A stretch of DNA of 64,000 nucleotides, taken from an uncultured Bacilli bacterium. Its GTDB lineage: Bacteria; Bacillota_I; Bacilli_A; RF39; UBA660. Below are positions 34,614 through 42,785 of this stretch, piece after piece. Both the position numbers and the translations under genes were made by a program. Below the pieces are notes generated by a model. It was not told the DNA's origin and did no database searches. It worked only from the letters and a program-made list of their open reading frames with translations. The stretch is taken from the NCBI GenBank assembly GCA_934182615.1, contig CAKPRO010000005.1, positions 27,012-91,011 of the forward strand, read 5' to 3'. The number at the start of each line of letters is the position of its first letter. Position 1 is the first letter of the stretch.

Positions 34614-35318
34614 CTACTTATTGGTAATAAAATTAATTATAGAGGCTACATATATAGTAGCGGTTTCTACTCTGAATATCAAGTTACCAAATGATACTCT
34701 ATCATATCCTGCTGCTACTAGAATATCTTCCTCTTTATCGCTGATTCCACCCTCTGGACCTACTACCATTATAATTTTAGCACAACCTTCTATATTTTGT
34801 AAATAGTAATTAAGTAGTTTTTCTTTTTCTTTAGTCGAAGCTACTAACTTTAAGTCAGCATCTTCTTTAGTTAAATCTTTGATACTCTTTATATTTTCTA
34901 TTATAGGAATACTTGTTCTTTTAGATTGTTCACTTGCTTCTTTGCATATTGTTTCCCATCTTACTTTCTTTTTATTAAATCTTTCTTTATCTAACTTTAC
35001 AATACTTCGTTCCATACTTACTGGTATAATTCTAGATACACCAAGTTCAGTTAATTTTTGTAATATTAAATCCATCTTTTGTTCTTTTACTAGGGCAACC
35101 GCTACTGTTAGTTCTATTTGTTGCTCTTTATGTTCTTGTTCTTCTTTCTCTATTTCTATGTTGAATGGTTCTAAACTATTTATTTTGCATATGTATAGTT
35201 TGTTATTATATACTACTTCTATTCTATCGTTTATATTCATTCGCATTACTTTTTTGATATGTCTTATATCTGATTCTTCTAATTCTAATTCTTTCTTTTT
35301 TATAAAATATCTTTGCAT
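34614..35318 (-). CDS. rsmE: 16S rRNA m3U1498 methyltransferase
   Basis: 234 aa SPOUT-class enzyme. An N-terminal PUA-like domain (RHIKKVMRMNINDRIEV) precedes the knot with LILQKLTELGVSRIIPV, KEASEQSKRTSIP, VGPEGGISDKEEDIL and the C-terminal FGNLIFRVETATI. Adds a methyl group to N3 of U1498 in the decoding centre. The usual RILRTETA motif reads LIFRVETA here, a conservative change. Confidence 0.93.
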   Translation of the reverse strand: MQRYFIKKKELELEESDIRHIKKVMRMNINDRIEVVYNNKLYICKINSLEPFNIEIEKEEQEHKEQQIELTVAVALVKEQKMDLILQKLTELGVSRIIPVSMERSIVKLDKERFNKKKVRWETICKEASEQSKRTSIPIIENIKSIKDLTKEDADLKLVASTKEKEKLLNYYLQNIEGCAKIIMVVGPEGGISDKEEDILVAAGYDRVSFGNLIFRVETATIYVASIINFITNK

Positions 35319-35344
35319 AATTTTCCCTCACTATATATAATTAT

Positions 35345-35377
35345 AACAAAAAAATTAGACTTTTTATCATCTAATTT
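35345..35377 (-). terminator. terminator of the L,D-transpeptidase gene
   Basis: AAATTAGA, loop, TCTAATTT, then a T run on the minus strand. Confidence 0.7.
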
Positions 35378-35383
35378 ATTTTT

Positions 35384-36097
35384 TTATCTATGAACTAATA
35401 CTTTACTGCCGGTATTTACATTTTCATATATAGTACGGGCGGCTTTTTTGGGTAAATTTACACAGCCATGACTACCTTTGGTTAAGTAGATTTCTTCACC
35501 AAACTTACTACGCCAATCGGCATCATGTAAGCCTATACCACCATCAAATGGCATCCAGTAATCAACGTGTGAACGATATCCTGGGCCTACTAAATAAGTA
35601 TCTTTTTCTTTATAGGTTAAGCCAAAGTAGCCTTCGTTAGTAGGAGATGCAGGTTTTCCTGTTACTGTCTTTGTTGCAAGAATCATTTTGCTATCTTTAT
35701 ATAATCTTACTAACTGATCGCTTATATCTACTTCTACAAATGTTTCTGGTAATAATTCGATAATATCAGCATAGACATAGCCAATTTGCATATTGTCTTC
35801 GCCAAAATAATGAACCATTGCTATATCATCTTTAACTTTGTAGACATATACTTTTTGATATTTATCTATAAGACCTATTTCATTCATATTGATATCATAT
35901 AGTGGGGTATCATAAGTTATATAGCCAAAATTATATACTTCGGTTATATTATCTTCATCTACTACTTCTTCTACTTTGATTGGTTCTTCTTCTGGTTCTT
36001 GGGTGTCATTTTGTTTACCTTTTAGCAAACCTCCTGTTAAAAACATGGTAGCCGCTAATAAAGCACTTATTATTCTTGTTTTTGTTTTCTTTCTCAT
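35384..36097 (-). CDS. L,D-transpeptidase (YkuD domain)
   Basis: 237 aa. Signal anchor near the N terminus, an SH3-like region (IGLIDKYQKVYVYKVKDD), then the YkuD domain with HVDYWMPFDGGIGLHDADW and the catalytic Cys in GSHGCVNLPKKAA. Such enzymes form 3-3 cross-links or attach proteins to peptidoglycan. It follows rnfDG by about 70 nt on the same strand but is probably a separate unit. Confidence 0.92.
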   Translation of the reverse strand: MRKKTKTRIISALLAATMFLTGGLLKGKQNDTQEPEEEPIKVEEVVDEDNITEVYNFGYITYDTPLYDINMNEIGLIDKYQKVYVYKVKDDIAMVHYFGEDNMQIGYVYADIIELLPETFVEVDISDQLVRLYKDSKMILATKTVTGKPASPTNEGYFGLTYKEKDTYLVGPGYRSHVDYWMPFDGGIGLHDADWRSKFGEEIYLTKGSHGCVNLPKKAARTIYENVNTGSKVLVHR

Positions 36098-36166
36098 AAC
36101 TTCTCCTTGTAAGTTTTATTATATCATTTTATTTTTATAAATCAATATATTTGTTATAAAAGAGAA

Positions 36167-37579
36167 TTATTTTTTATAATCCTCTTTGGTTTTTTCTACT
36201 ATTTCTTTTAAATATTTACTGGTATAAGTACAACCACTGATTGTATCTAAGTCTTGTAAGTTATTTTGATTATTAATTATTTTATTTAGATAATCATTAC
36301 TATATATCATATTGGTATATGTTTCATGACTACTTATAACTTCAATATTAGTTATATTATCATTATTAAATTCTATTTTTAGTTTAATACTACCTTTACC
36401 AGCATAGCCTTGACCTTTTACTTCGTATGTTGTAGTAGTACCTTTTTTTACTTTGGATAATATTTCATAAGTATCATCTAGTGGTTTAGTTATGATATTT
36501 TTTTCTATTACAAATGATGATAATATACATAATATTATTATAACTAGTAGAATAATATTACTTATATTTTGTTTGGTATATAATTTTATACTTAATTTAT
36601 TTATAAATATGGTTATTATGTCTACTACTAAGATTGATATTAAGACGCCTTCTGGTAAGGGGGTTAAATATCTTATTGTCATTGTTATAATTCCCATTAA
36701 TATACCACTTATTATTTGACCTTTTTTGGTTATTGGTGTTGTTACTGGATCGGTAGCCATGAAGACTGCTCCAAAAAGTAAGCCACCACTTAATATGTTG
36801 AATAATATAAACCAGATACCTATATTTTTAGTTATACAGATTATTATACTTATGATTATTACTGTACTTATATAACTTACAGGGATACGCCATTTTATTA
36901 TTTTTTTATAGGTTAAATATATAAATGATACAATACATAGTAGACTACAAGTTTCTCCTACTGCTCCTGGGATATTACCAAATAAAAAGTTTAATAGGTT
37001 ACCATATGGTGTAACTAAATTATCATAGGTTACTAGGTATCCACTAGCGGTCATATTAGTAAGAGGAGTAGCACTACTTATTACGTCTACTTCATAGGGA
37101 TTTAAATAGCCACCGGTTAAAGAGGAAAAGATAACAGTAATGAATAAGCTTCCTACTAAAGCAGGATTTAGTTTATTTTTACCTAAACCTCCCATTAATA
37201 CTTTGGATAGACTGGCTATAATACTACCTAATATGATTAACCATAATGGTGTATTGATAGGAATGATAAGTGATAGGAATACTCCTGGTATGATGGCATA
37301 GCTTTCACTAAATAACTTGGAAAAACTTCTTTTATTTTTCTTTATATAATAATATAAATACTCAGTTATAATGCAAGATAAACTAGCTATGGAAGCAAAT
37401 ATTAGTGGTTTAAATACTAAGTATAAGTTGCCATATCCTTTTACTATTGGATAGATTCCATTTTTATATGTAGAAAATATTATAAATAACACTAGAATTA
37501 TTAATACTGTATACATCATATTAGAGGTACTATTTTTACTTTTTAGAAAGTTACCTTTTCTTACTTTGAACTCTTTCAT
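36167..37579 (-). CDS. RnfD-RnfG fusion, membrane subunit of an Rnf-type complex
   Basis: 470 aa from the ATG at 37579, which overlaps the rnfC stop (ATGA). Residues up to about 345 are RnfD-like: many membrane helices, GGLGKNKLNPALVG, and a covalent-FMN-type site SSATPL (SGAT in most). After one more helix the C-terminal 100 residues are RnfG-like: VKGQGYAGKGSIKLKIEF, SSHETYTN and LDTISGCTYTSKYL, where SGCT stands for the FMN-linking SGAT. RnfD and RnfG are separate proteins in characterised complexes. The complex passes electrons from ferredoxin to NAD and pumps ions. Confidence 0.85.
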   Translation of the reverse strand: MKEFKVRKGNFLKSKNSTSNMMYTVLIILVLFIIFSTYKNGIYPIVKGYGNLYLVFKPLIFASIASLSCIITEYLYYYIKKNKRSFSKLFSESYAIIPGVFLSLIIPINTPLWLIILGSIIASLSKVLMGGLGKNKLNPALVGSLFITVIFSSLTGGYLNPYEVDVISSATPLTNMTASGYLVTYDNLVTPYGNLLNFLFGNIPGAVGETCSLLCIVSFIYLTYKKIIKWRIPVSYISTVIIISIIICITKNIGIWFILFNILSGGLLFGAVFMATDPVTTPITKKGQIISGILMGIITMTIRYLTPLPEGVLISILVVDIITIFINKLSIKLYTKQNISNIILLVIIILCILSSFVIEKNIITKPLDDTYEILSKVKKGTTTTYEVKGQGYAGKGSIKLKIEFNNDNITNIEVISSHETYTNMIYSNDYLNKIINNQNNLQDLDTISGCTYTSKYLKEIVEKTKEDYKK

Positions 37580-38835
37580 TTGTGATTCACCTTCTCTTTT
37601 GCAATATTTACAAATTCTCGTACTTCTATTTTTGATGGACATATATATGAACATAGTGAACATCCAATACATTTGTTGCATTCTAATTCTTTTAGTTTAT
37701 CTATGTTATCAATATTTTCCATTATTAATACTGGCATAATATTAGCGGGGCATACGGTGGTACATTTTCCACATTTGATACATGGTAAATTTTTTTCAAA
37801 ATGATCTTCCATGACAATTATTGAAGTAACATCTTTAGTTATTACAACATCATCACATGGCATACTCTTACCCATCATTGGGCCACCGACAATAAAGAGA
37901 GGATTTTTTATATTCTTATAGCCATCTAAGTTATTTATGATATCACTAGCTAAAGCTCCTATTTTTACTTTAACATTTTTCTTTTTCTTAATACCAGGAC
38001 CAGTTATAGTAATAACTCTCTCAGTAAGAGGTCTATTATATTTAAACATTTCATATATAGCATATATAGTAGAAACATTATTAACAATAATACCTTTTTC
38101 ACTAGGATATTTATCATATTCTATACCAAGAGTATTTCTAACTACTAGTCTTTCCCAACCATTAGGAAATGCGTCTTCTACTAATCGTAGACTGATATTA
38201 GGATATGTTTTTATATATTTATTTATCATTCTAATTGATTTTACATCATTACTTTTGACCGCTATTATAGCTCTAGGTATCTTTGTTATTTCTAATATGT
38301 TATCAATAGCCTCTAATATAGAGTCAGCATAATTAGCCATAACTGCTTTATCACATGATACAAATGGTTCACATTCTACACCATTAACTATTAAGCATTT
38401 TATATTATCTATACTATACTTTAAAAAAGTAGGATAATCAGCTCCTCCTAATCCAGATATACCATTATCTCTTAAATCATTAATAAATAATTCTTTAGTA
38501 TAACTATTAATATCTTTACTTTTTAATTTACTCTTTTCATATTTTTCTTTAAAATCATTTTCAATAACAACACATTTAATTCTTTTACCATTACTAATTA
38601 ATTTATTAGTACCACATACAGCATAACCTGATACTGAACTATGTACAGGAAAATTATTATCCTTATTAATAGCAACAATCATTCCTTTATATACATAATC
38701 TCCTTCTTTAACTAAATACTTATATGTAGTACCATTCTTATTTTCAAGTGGTACATAAACAAACTCAGGTTTAATATACATCTCTATATTATAATCAATC
38801 TTATTACTACTATCAATTCTAACTGGTTTATTCAT
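37576..38835 (-). CDS. rnfC: RnfC, NADH-binding iron-sulfur subunit
   Basis: 419 aa; a start six nt earlier is possible but too close to AAGGAG. GLGGADYPTFLKYS and NGVECEPFVSCDKAV form the nucleotide/FMN-binding part, and two 4Fe-4S motifs stand near the C terminus: CIKCGKCTTVCP and CNKCIGCSLCSYICP. Translationally coupled to the RnfD-RnfG fusion. rnfE, rnfA and rnfB, normally next, are not here. Confidence 0.92.
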   Translation of the reverse strand: MNKPVRIDSSNKIDYNIEMYIKPEFVYVPLENKNGTTYKYLVKEGDYVYKGMIVAINKDNNFPVHSSVSGYAVCGTNKLISNGKRIKCVVIENDFKEKYEKSKLKSKDINSYTKELFINDLRDNGISGLGGADYPTFLKYSIDNIKCLIVNGVECEPFVSCDKAVMANYADSILEAIDNILEITKIPRAIIAVKSNDVKSIRMINKYIKTYPNISLRLVEDAFPNGWERLVVRNTLGIEYDKYPSEKGIIVNNVSTIYAIYEMFKYNRPLTERVITITGPGIKKKKNVKVKIGALASDIINNLDGYKNIKNPLFIVGGPMMGKSMPCDDVVITKDVTSIIVMEDHFEKNLPCIKCGKCTTVCPANIMPVLIMENIDNIDKLKELECNKCIGCSLCSYICPSKIEVREFVNIAKEKVNHK

Positions 38836-38869
38836 ATTCATAGTCTCCTTATCATAATAATAATATCAT

Positions 38870-38987
38870 AAATTTATTAAAATTACTATACCTTTCATGA
38901 AAATCCAAGGTATTTTCATGTCATTACTAGCCTGTAGTCTAGTAATGAATAATTATTAGATATTATATTCGAGGGTGAAGTACTTTC
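38870..38987 (+). repeat. dispersed repeat, long copy (matches 27606-27765)
   Basis: CATGAAAAT-CCAAGGT-ATTTTCATG (38896-38920, the same 25 nt as at 27638) is followed by a family hairpin CATTACT-AGCCTGTAGTCT-AGTAATG (38922-38947) and the tail GATATTATATTCGAGGGTGAAG. The second hairpin differs from the 27.6-kb copy in its stem but keeps pairing. It forms the leader upstream of rnfC. Confidence 0.65.
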
Positions 38988-39009
38988 TAACTTAGAAATA
39001 TACAATTAA

Positions 39010-39035
39010 AAAGAAGATAAACTAGTATCTTCTTT
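39010..39035 (-). terminator. terminator of the 195-codon surface-protein gene
   Basis: AAAGAAGATA, loop CTAGTT, TATCTTCTTT, then TT on the minus strand, overlapping the stop codon at 39034. Confidence 0.7.
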
Positions 39036-39609
39036 AACCATTTAATGTAGCATTCTTACCAGTAGCATATAAATCAAATGATAATGTCTTATTCTGCATA
39101 GTATCTGGATTAGTAAAGTCTTTTCCATTAAACCATAAATATAAAGTATATTTATCCGTAGTAGTATTAACATTTCTATCAGTAAATAATGTTAATGTAG
39201 TTACTCCACTACTAGCATAAGTAATGCCACTAGCATTACTGCTTGCATTATATGCTTTAAAATTACCTTTCTTTACTAAAGTAGTATCATTATAATATAA
39301 TTCATATACAAATGATTCTTCTTTTAATTCATTAGGCATAGTAGTAAGATCCATATATAAACTCATAGTACTACCAGCTTCACTTGCTTTAACAGTAATA
39401 TCTTTCTTAATACCTTCTTCTTTACTATCTACTGGTGTTAAAGTACCAGTAACATTACTTCCACCTACAAAAGTAACAGTATTACCAGATATCTTAACAC
39501 TAACATTAATATTAGAAGTACTATTCCATCTATAATAAGCATAAGTACCACCTATCATTACTATAATTAACCCTATTATTCCTATTATTAATCCTTTATT
39601 ATTTTTCAT
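39034..39609 (-). CDS. TasA/camelysin-like surface protein
   Basis: 191 aa from the ATG at 39609 (GAGGTGG before it). Signal segment GLIIGIIGLIIVMIGGTYAYY, given here in part, has the SipW-type end GGTYAYY. The mature part is a Thr/Ser/Asn-rich beta-type domain without Cys. It follows the putative DGR target gene with a possible extended -10 (TGGTATAC) and a small palindrome (GGTGAATCACC) between them. Likely exported and surface-associated. Confidence 0.62.
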   Translation of the reverse strand: MKNNKGLIIGIIGLIIVMIGGTYAYYRWNSTSNINVSVKISGNTVTFVGGSNVTGTLTPVDSKEEGIKKDITVKASEAGSTMSLYMDLTTMPNELKEESFVYELYYNDTTLVKKGNFKAYNASSNASGITYASSGVTTLTLFTDRNVNTTTDKYTLYLWFNGKDFTNPDTMQNKTLSFDLYATGKNATLNG

Positions 39610-39708
39610 ATTCCACCTCATTTTTTCTATTTAATTTTTCGCCTTACGGTGAATCACCCTACTTGGGCTCTTTATTTTCTTATCATTGTATACCAGCCTG
39701 ATTTCTGC

Positions 39709-39736
39709 TGCCTAGTGAAAAGGGTTTCACTAGGCA
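39709..39736 (-). other. 12-bp perfect hairpin downstream of the variable region
   Basis: TGCCTAGTGAAA/TTTCACTAGGCA with a 4-nt loop (CCCT on the minus strand), 30 nt after the stop of the surface-protein gene. No T run follows, so it is not a normal terminator. Known DGR targets need a stem-loop of similar size just after the variable region. Confidence 0.6.
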
Positions 39737-39765
39737 CTTTAGATTTCAGATTCTAATCTTAATTT

Positions 39766-41319
39766 CTATCCAACAAGAAATGGACTTGCTGCTGTTCCGC
39801 TTCCTCCTGATATAGCATCAGATTTAAGAGAAACTACCGGGCGAATGGCGCCGTAAGTACTATTAACATTAATGATGCTTAGATAGCCATCGCCATAAAC
39901 ATTATTGACACGAGCACGACCGGACGCGAACAAAGTTGGTGACATAGTCCAGTACCAATATCCTGAATATAAATAATATTCTTTGTTAGCTGAAGTTGTT
40001 CCGCCTGCATACATTACTTCATCAATTGTAATTAGTCCTATCATTTTAGTTAGTTTGCCATTTCCTATTGTTGTACTCTTTGTAAATTTATCATTATTAT
40101 TTGTGCATTTTAATGTTGGTTGTCCATTACTTATTCTTGTGTTTGCTGTATAATTTGCTGCATAATATGTATCTGTTGTTCCTATTCCTGTACCTGATGA
40201 TACACTTCTATCATTACAGTATATTGCATCAGCAATATACTTTTCGTTTCCAGTATTTACTATATTTGTATCATACCATGAATCTAATTTTGTTTTTATA
40301 GTACTATTTGTTGTATTACTATGTGTGTTTGCATATGTTGTTGCACCAGCAGTTCCATACATATATCCTACATATGTATTATCATTATAACTTGAATTAA
40401 ATTTTGATTCTCCAATACTCATATCATTTGCAGTATTATCTTTATAACCATTTGCATGAGCACTAGTACCAGCATATATCATTCTAATTGTTCCGTCTCC
40501 ATTTATTCTTATTATTCTCCAGTATTTATTAGCAAATTTTACATAGTTATTTGTTACATTTCCTCTAAAATAATAACTTGTACCTAAATCATCTTCATTA
40601 CTATATATTCCATTTGTCTTATCATCTATACTTGTTTTTGTAAAGTTGGGGGTTCCACTAGATGGTGATAAATTTAATGATGTTAATGTTGCTTTTGCTT
40701 CGCTAAATTCTCCTTGATTTGCATCTGCACTTACTGTTCCATTAAATGATGCATCCATAGCATCATTTGCTATTTTTGATACATCTGCATAAATTACTAT
40801 TAGATATTTATTTAATTTTGTATTTGATAATTGTTTAGTTAATAATGTTATTTTACCTGTACTTGTTATACTTCCTTTACTTACTATATTAAATTGTTGA
40901 TTAAGTAGAGATGCTACTGTTACTGTACTTGTTGTACTAGTATTATCTAATACTGCATATTTAAGTGCTCCTTTACTATTACCTGTTGAAAAAGCACTTG
41001 ATAATGTTGTTACATTTAAATATAATGATCCATATCCTTCTATTGTACATGTAGACTTTATTCCTATATTAGCATATGTTAATGCTATTCCTTCTTTAAT
41101 AGTAAATTTATTATCACTTATTAAATCACTTTCATTTAATGCTTTTATACTAGCATTTGCTATATCATTTCCTTTAGTATAATCTATAGTAAAACAATTA
41201 CTTGTTAATCCTATATTTACTATACTACTTGTCCATGTAAGTATAGCATATGTTATTCCTGATATAATTAGTATCAAGGCTAGTACTCCTAGTACTATTA
41301 ATTTCTTATTCTTTTCCAT
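39766..41319 (-). CDS. large surface protein, probable DGR-diversified target
   Basis: 517 aa. SipW-like signal (LILIISGITYAILTWTSS) and a TasA-like N-terminal domain to about 210. A second domain begins near YVKFANKYWRIIRINGDGTI and ends with WYWTMSPTLFASGRARV through AIRPVVSLKSDA, the pattern of C-type-lectin/FGE-like display domains (DUF6273-like). The last 60 codons contrast with the rest of the gene: GC-rich, A-poor and with many NNY codons. Expression is probably set by the leader at 41347-41478. The first 28 nt of the hypervariable part (39907-39934) hold no A on the coding strand. Confidence 0.75.
   Translation of the reverse strand: MEKNKKLIVLGVLALILIISGITYAILTWTSSIVNIGLTSNCFTIDYTKGNDIANASIKALNESDLISDNKFTIKEGIALTYANIGIKSTCTIEGYGSLYLNVTTLSSAFSTGNSKGALKYAVLDNTSTTSTVTVASLLNQQFNIVSKGSITSTGKITLLTKQLSNTKLNKYLIVIYADVSKIANDAMDASFNGTVSADANQGEFSEAKATLTSLNLSPSSGTPNFTKTSIDDKTNGIYSNEDDLGTSYYFRGNVTNNYVKFANKYWRIIRINGDGTIRMIYAGTSAHANGYKDNTANDMSIGESKFNSSYNDNTYVGYMYGTAGATTYANTHSNTTNSTIKTKLDSWYDTNIVNTGNEKYIADAIYCNDRSVSSGTGIGTTDTYYAANYTANTRISNGQPTLKCTNNNDKFTKSTTIGNGKLTKMIGLITIDEVMYAGGTTSANKEYYLYSGYWYWTMSPTLFASGRARVNNVYGDGYLSIINVNSTYGAIRPVVSLKSDAISGGSGTAASPFLVG
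39837..39957 (-). other. candidate DGR variable region
   Basis: From the WYWTMSP codons to GGCGCCATTCGCCCGG (39837-39852). Codons such as TTC GCG TCC GGT CGT GCT CGT GTC are unlike the AT-rich usage around them but fit A-to-N change of AAY codons in a template. The 3' border is a GC-rich block like an IMH. No template repeat or reverse transcriptase is in the window. Confidence 0.55.
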
Positions 41320-41335
41320 ATTAATACTCCTTTCA

Positions 41336-41391
41336 CGATAAAAAGACTATGAAAAATCACTAATATTTCTATTAGTTATTTCATAGTCTTT
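41336..41391 (-). terminator. attenuator terminator in the leader of the surface-protein gene
   Basis: A perfect 13-bp stem AAAGACTATGAAA/TTTCATAGTCTTT with an inner hairpin CTAATA-GAAA-TATTAG, followed by TTTTTAT on the minus strand. It stands between the leader ORF and the gene's ribosome site. Confidence 0.75.
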
Positions 41392-41478
41392 ATTTATATT
41401 ATTATTTATTATACTTAGGTTAGATTTTTGACCCCCCCCCCCAATTAACTTGTAGTTAACGATATTTAATACTTTCAT
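41347..41478 (-). CDS. phase-variable leader peptide
   Basis: 43 codons beginning MKVLNIVNYKLIGGGG. GAGAGGAGGACC lies eight nt before the ATG, the best ribosome site in the region. With 11 G the frame stays open past the tract and stops at TAG (41347-41349) inside the second arm of the attenuator. With 10 or 12 G it stops within 5-8 codons of the tract (CTAACCTAA or ATCTAA). The 11-G frame is also the frame of the surface-protein gene, 30 nt further on. Confidence 0.7.
   Translation of the reverse strand: MKVLNIVNYKLIGGGGQKSNLSIINNNINKDYEITNRNISDFS
41432..41442. repeat. homopolymer tract of 11 C (G on the coding strand)
   Basis: Eleven C in a row in a genome of very low GC, inside the leader ORF. 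Tracts of this length slip during replication and are typical phase-variation switches. Confidence 0.85.
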
Positions 41479-41511
41479 AAGAAGGTCCTCCTCTCTTTAT
41501 CTTACATATAA

Positions 41512-41540
41512 ATAATAACATAAATTAAATATTTTTACAA
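41512..41540 (-). promoter_or_regulatory. promoter of the leader and surface-protein gene
   Basis: TTGTAA (41535-41540) and TATTAT (41512-41517) on the minus strand, 17 nt apart, about 35 nt before the leader ATG. The C tract lies well downstream, so slippage cannot change promoter spacing. Confidence 0.6.
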
Positions 41541-41545
41541 TATAA

Positions 41546-42679
41546 TTATCTAAAAAATGATAAGTATATAATAAATCCAAAATATATAAGAGATAATACA
41601 ATACCATTTATTTTATTATTATTATTAGATTTATCAGGTACTCCAACTGCCATAGCAATTAATATACCACCTACTAAGCCACCAATATGAGCAGCATTAT
41701 CAATACCAGAACTAGTAAATCCAATAATTAAATTAAGTACAATTACTGGTATTATTGATCTAGTTAAAGTAGCACCAAGATATGTTCTATAATAATATCC
41801 AAAATATAAAAGTGCTCCAAGTAAACCAAATATGGCTCCTGATGCTCCGGCACATATGGTATTATGACTAAAGGCTAAGGATAGTATACTTCCGGCTATG
41901 CCACTTAATAAATAAATTACTAAGTATTTCCATTTTCCAAATACATTTTCAACTTCTTTACCAATAATATATAATGAATACATATTACATAATAAATGTA
42001 ATATTCCTATATGTAAAAACATTGATGTTAGTAGTCGATAGTAGTCTCCTCCTTTGGTAAGAATATCTAAATTAGCTCCAAATACTAATAAAGTATAATT
42101 ATCTGTAGAACCATTACCTAATACATACATTAATATAAATACTAATATACATATAAATATTAAACTATATGTAACAATAGGTTTCTTAAAAGAAAATATT
42201 TTCTCAGCAATTTTACTTTTACTTTCATTTTTTTGATTAATATTATCAGTTACTTTAATAAAATATTCAAGCCCATTCTCATCTACTTTAGTCTTTTCTA
42301 CTATATTAGGAAAAACATTAGTAAGCTTAGGATTATTAATATCTTCTTCTTTATTTATATAAATATCATCATTACTAAGTATCTTATCATCTTCTAAATC
42401 AGTATATATACTAAGTACTTTAACTTTAAAAGATAAAGTTTTCTTTTTAACTTGTTTCACTATTCTACTAAGTTTAAATTTATCAAAATCTAATTGTTCC
42501 TTATTATGAATATGATGAGATACTATTCTAACTATCTTATAATCTTCATTTAAATTTTCTAACCATATTTCATCATTTAATCCATGTATAATCATTGGAT
42601 TATAATTCTTTTCAGTAATAAAATAGTTAATTAAACTCATAACTACTAAATCATCACTTTTAAACACAATATCTTCCAT
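41546..42679 (-). CDS. rhomboid-family serine protease (GluP/YqgP type)
   Basis: 377 aa from the ATG at 42679 (GGAGG five nt before). An N-terminal cytoplasmic domain of about 165 residues is followed by the six-helix rhomboid core: MFLHIGILHLLCNMYSLY, catalytic Ser in GASGAIFGLLGAL and His in NAAHIGGLVGG. The layout matches B. subtilis YqgP/GluP, which takes part in membrane protein quality control. It lies upstream of the surface-protein locus but has its own promoter region. Confidence 0.9.
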   Translation of the reverse strand: MEDIVFKSDDLVVMSLINYFITEKNYNPMIIHGLNDEIWLENLNEDYKIVRIVSHHIHNKEQLDFDKFKLSRIVKQVKKKTLSFKVKVLSIYTDLEDDKILSNDDIYINKEEDINNPKLTNVFPNIVEKTKVDENGLEYFIKVTDNINQKNESKSKIAEKIFSFKKPIVTYSLIFICILVFILMYVLGNGSTDNYTLLVFGANLDILTKGGDYYRLLTSMFLHIGILHLLCNMYSLYIIGKEVENVFGKWKYLVIYLLSGIAGSILSLAFSHNTICAGASGAIFGLLGALLYFGYYYRTYLGATLTRSIIPVIVLNLIIGFTSSGIDNAAHIGGLVGGILIAMAVGVPDKSNNNNKINGIVLSLIYFGFIIYLSFFR

Positions 42680-42785
42680 AATTACCTCCACAGTATATAT
42701 TATACTAAATATTTATAAATAAATAAAGTATTTTTCACCTATATACCATTTTTCTATATAATATATTAGAGAGGAGATTATATAT

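Noticed and set aside
34879..35340. 153-codon open frame on the plus strand opposite rsmE
   Set aside because: It mirrors rsmE, has no ribosome site and its hydrophobic content is what the complement of an AT-rich gene gives.
37937..38332. 131-codon open frame on the plus strand opposite rnfC
   Set aside because: Shadow of rnfC, no start signals and no recognisable motif.
39709..39736. Hairpin as an ordinary terminator
   Set aside because: Neither strand shows a T run directly after the stem in the right position; GCAG follows on the minus strand.
39766..41319. A template repeat or reverse transcriptase of the DGR in this window
   Set aside because: I found no second copy of the variable region and no RT-like gene, so the DGR core must be elsewhere or absent.
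41432..41442. C tract as a promoter-spacing switch
   Set aside because: It lies about 60 nt downstream of the likely start site and inside the leader ORF, so it cannot alter -35/-10 spacing of this promoter.
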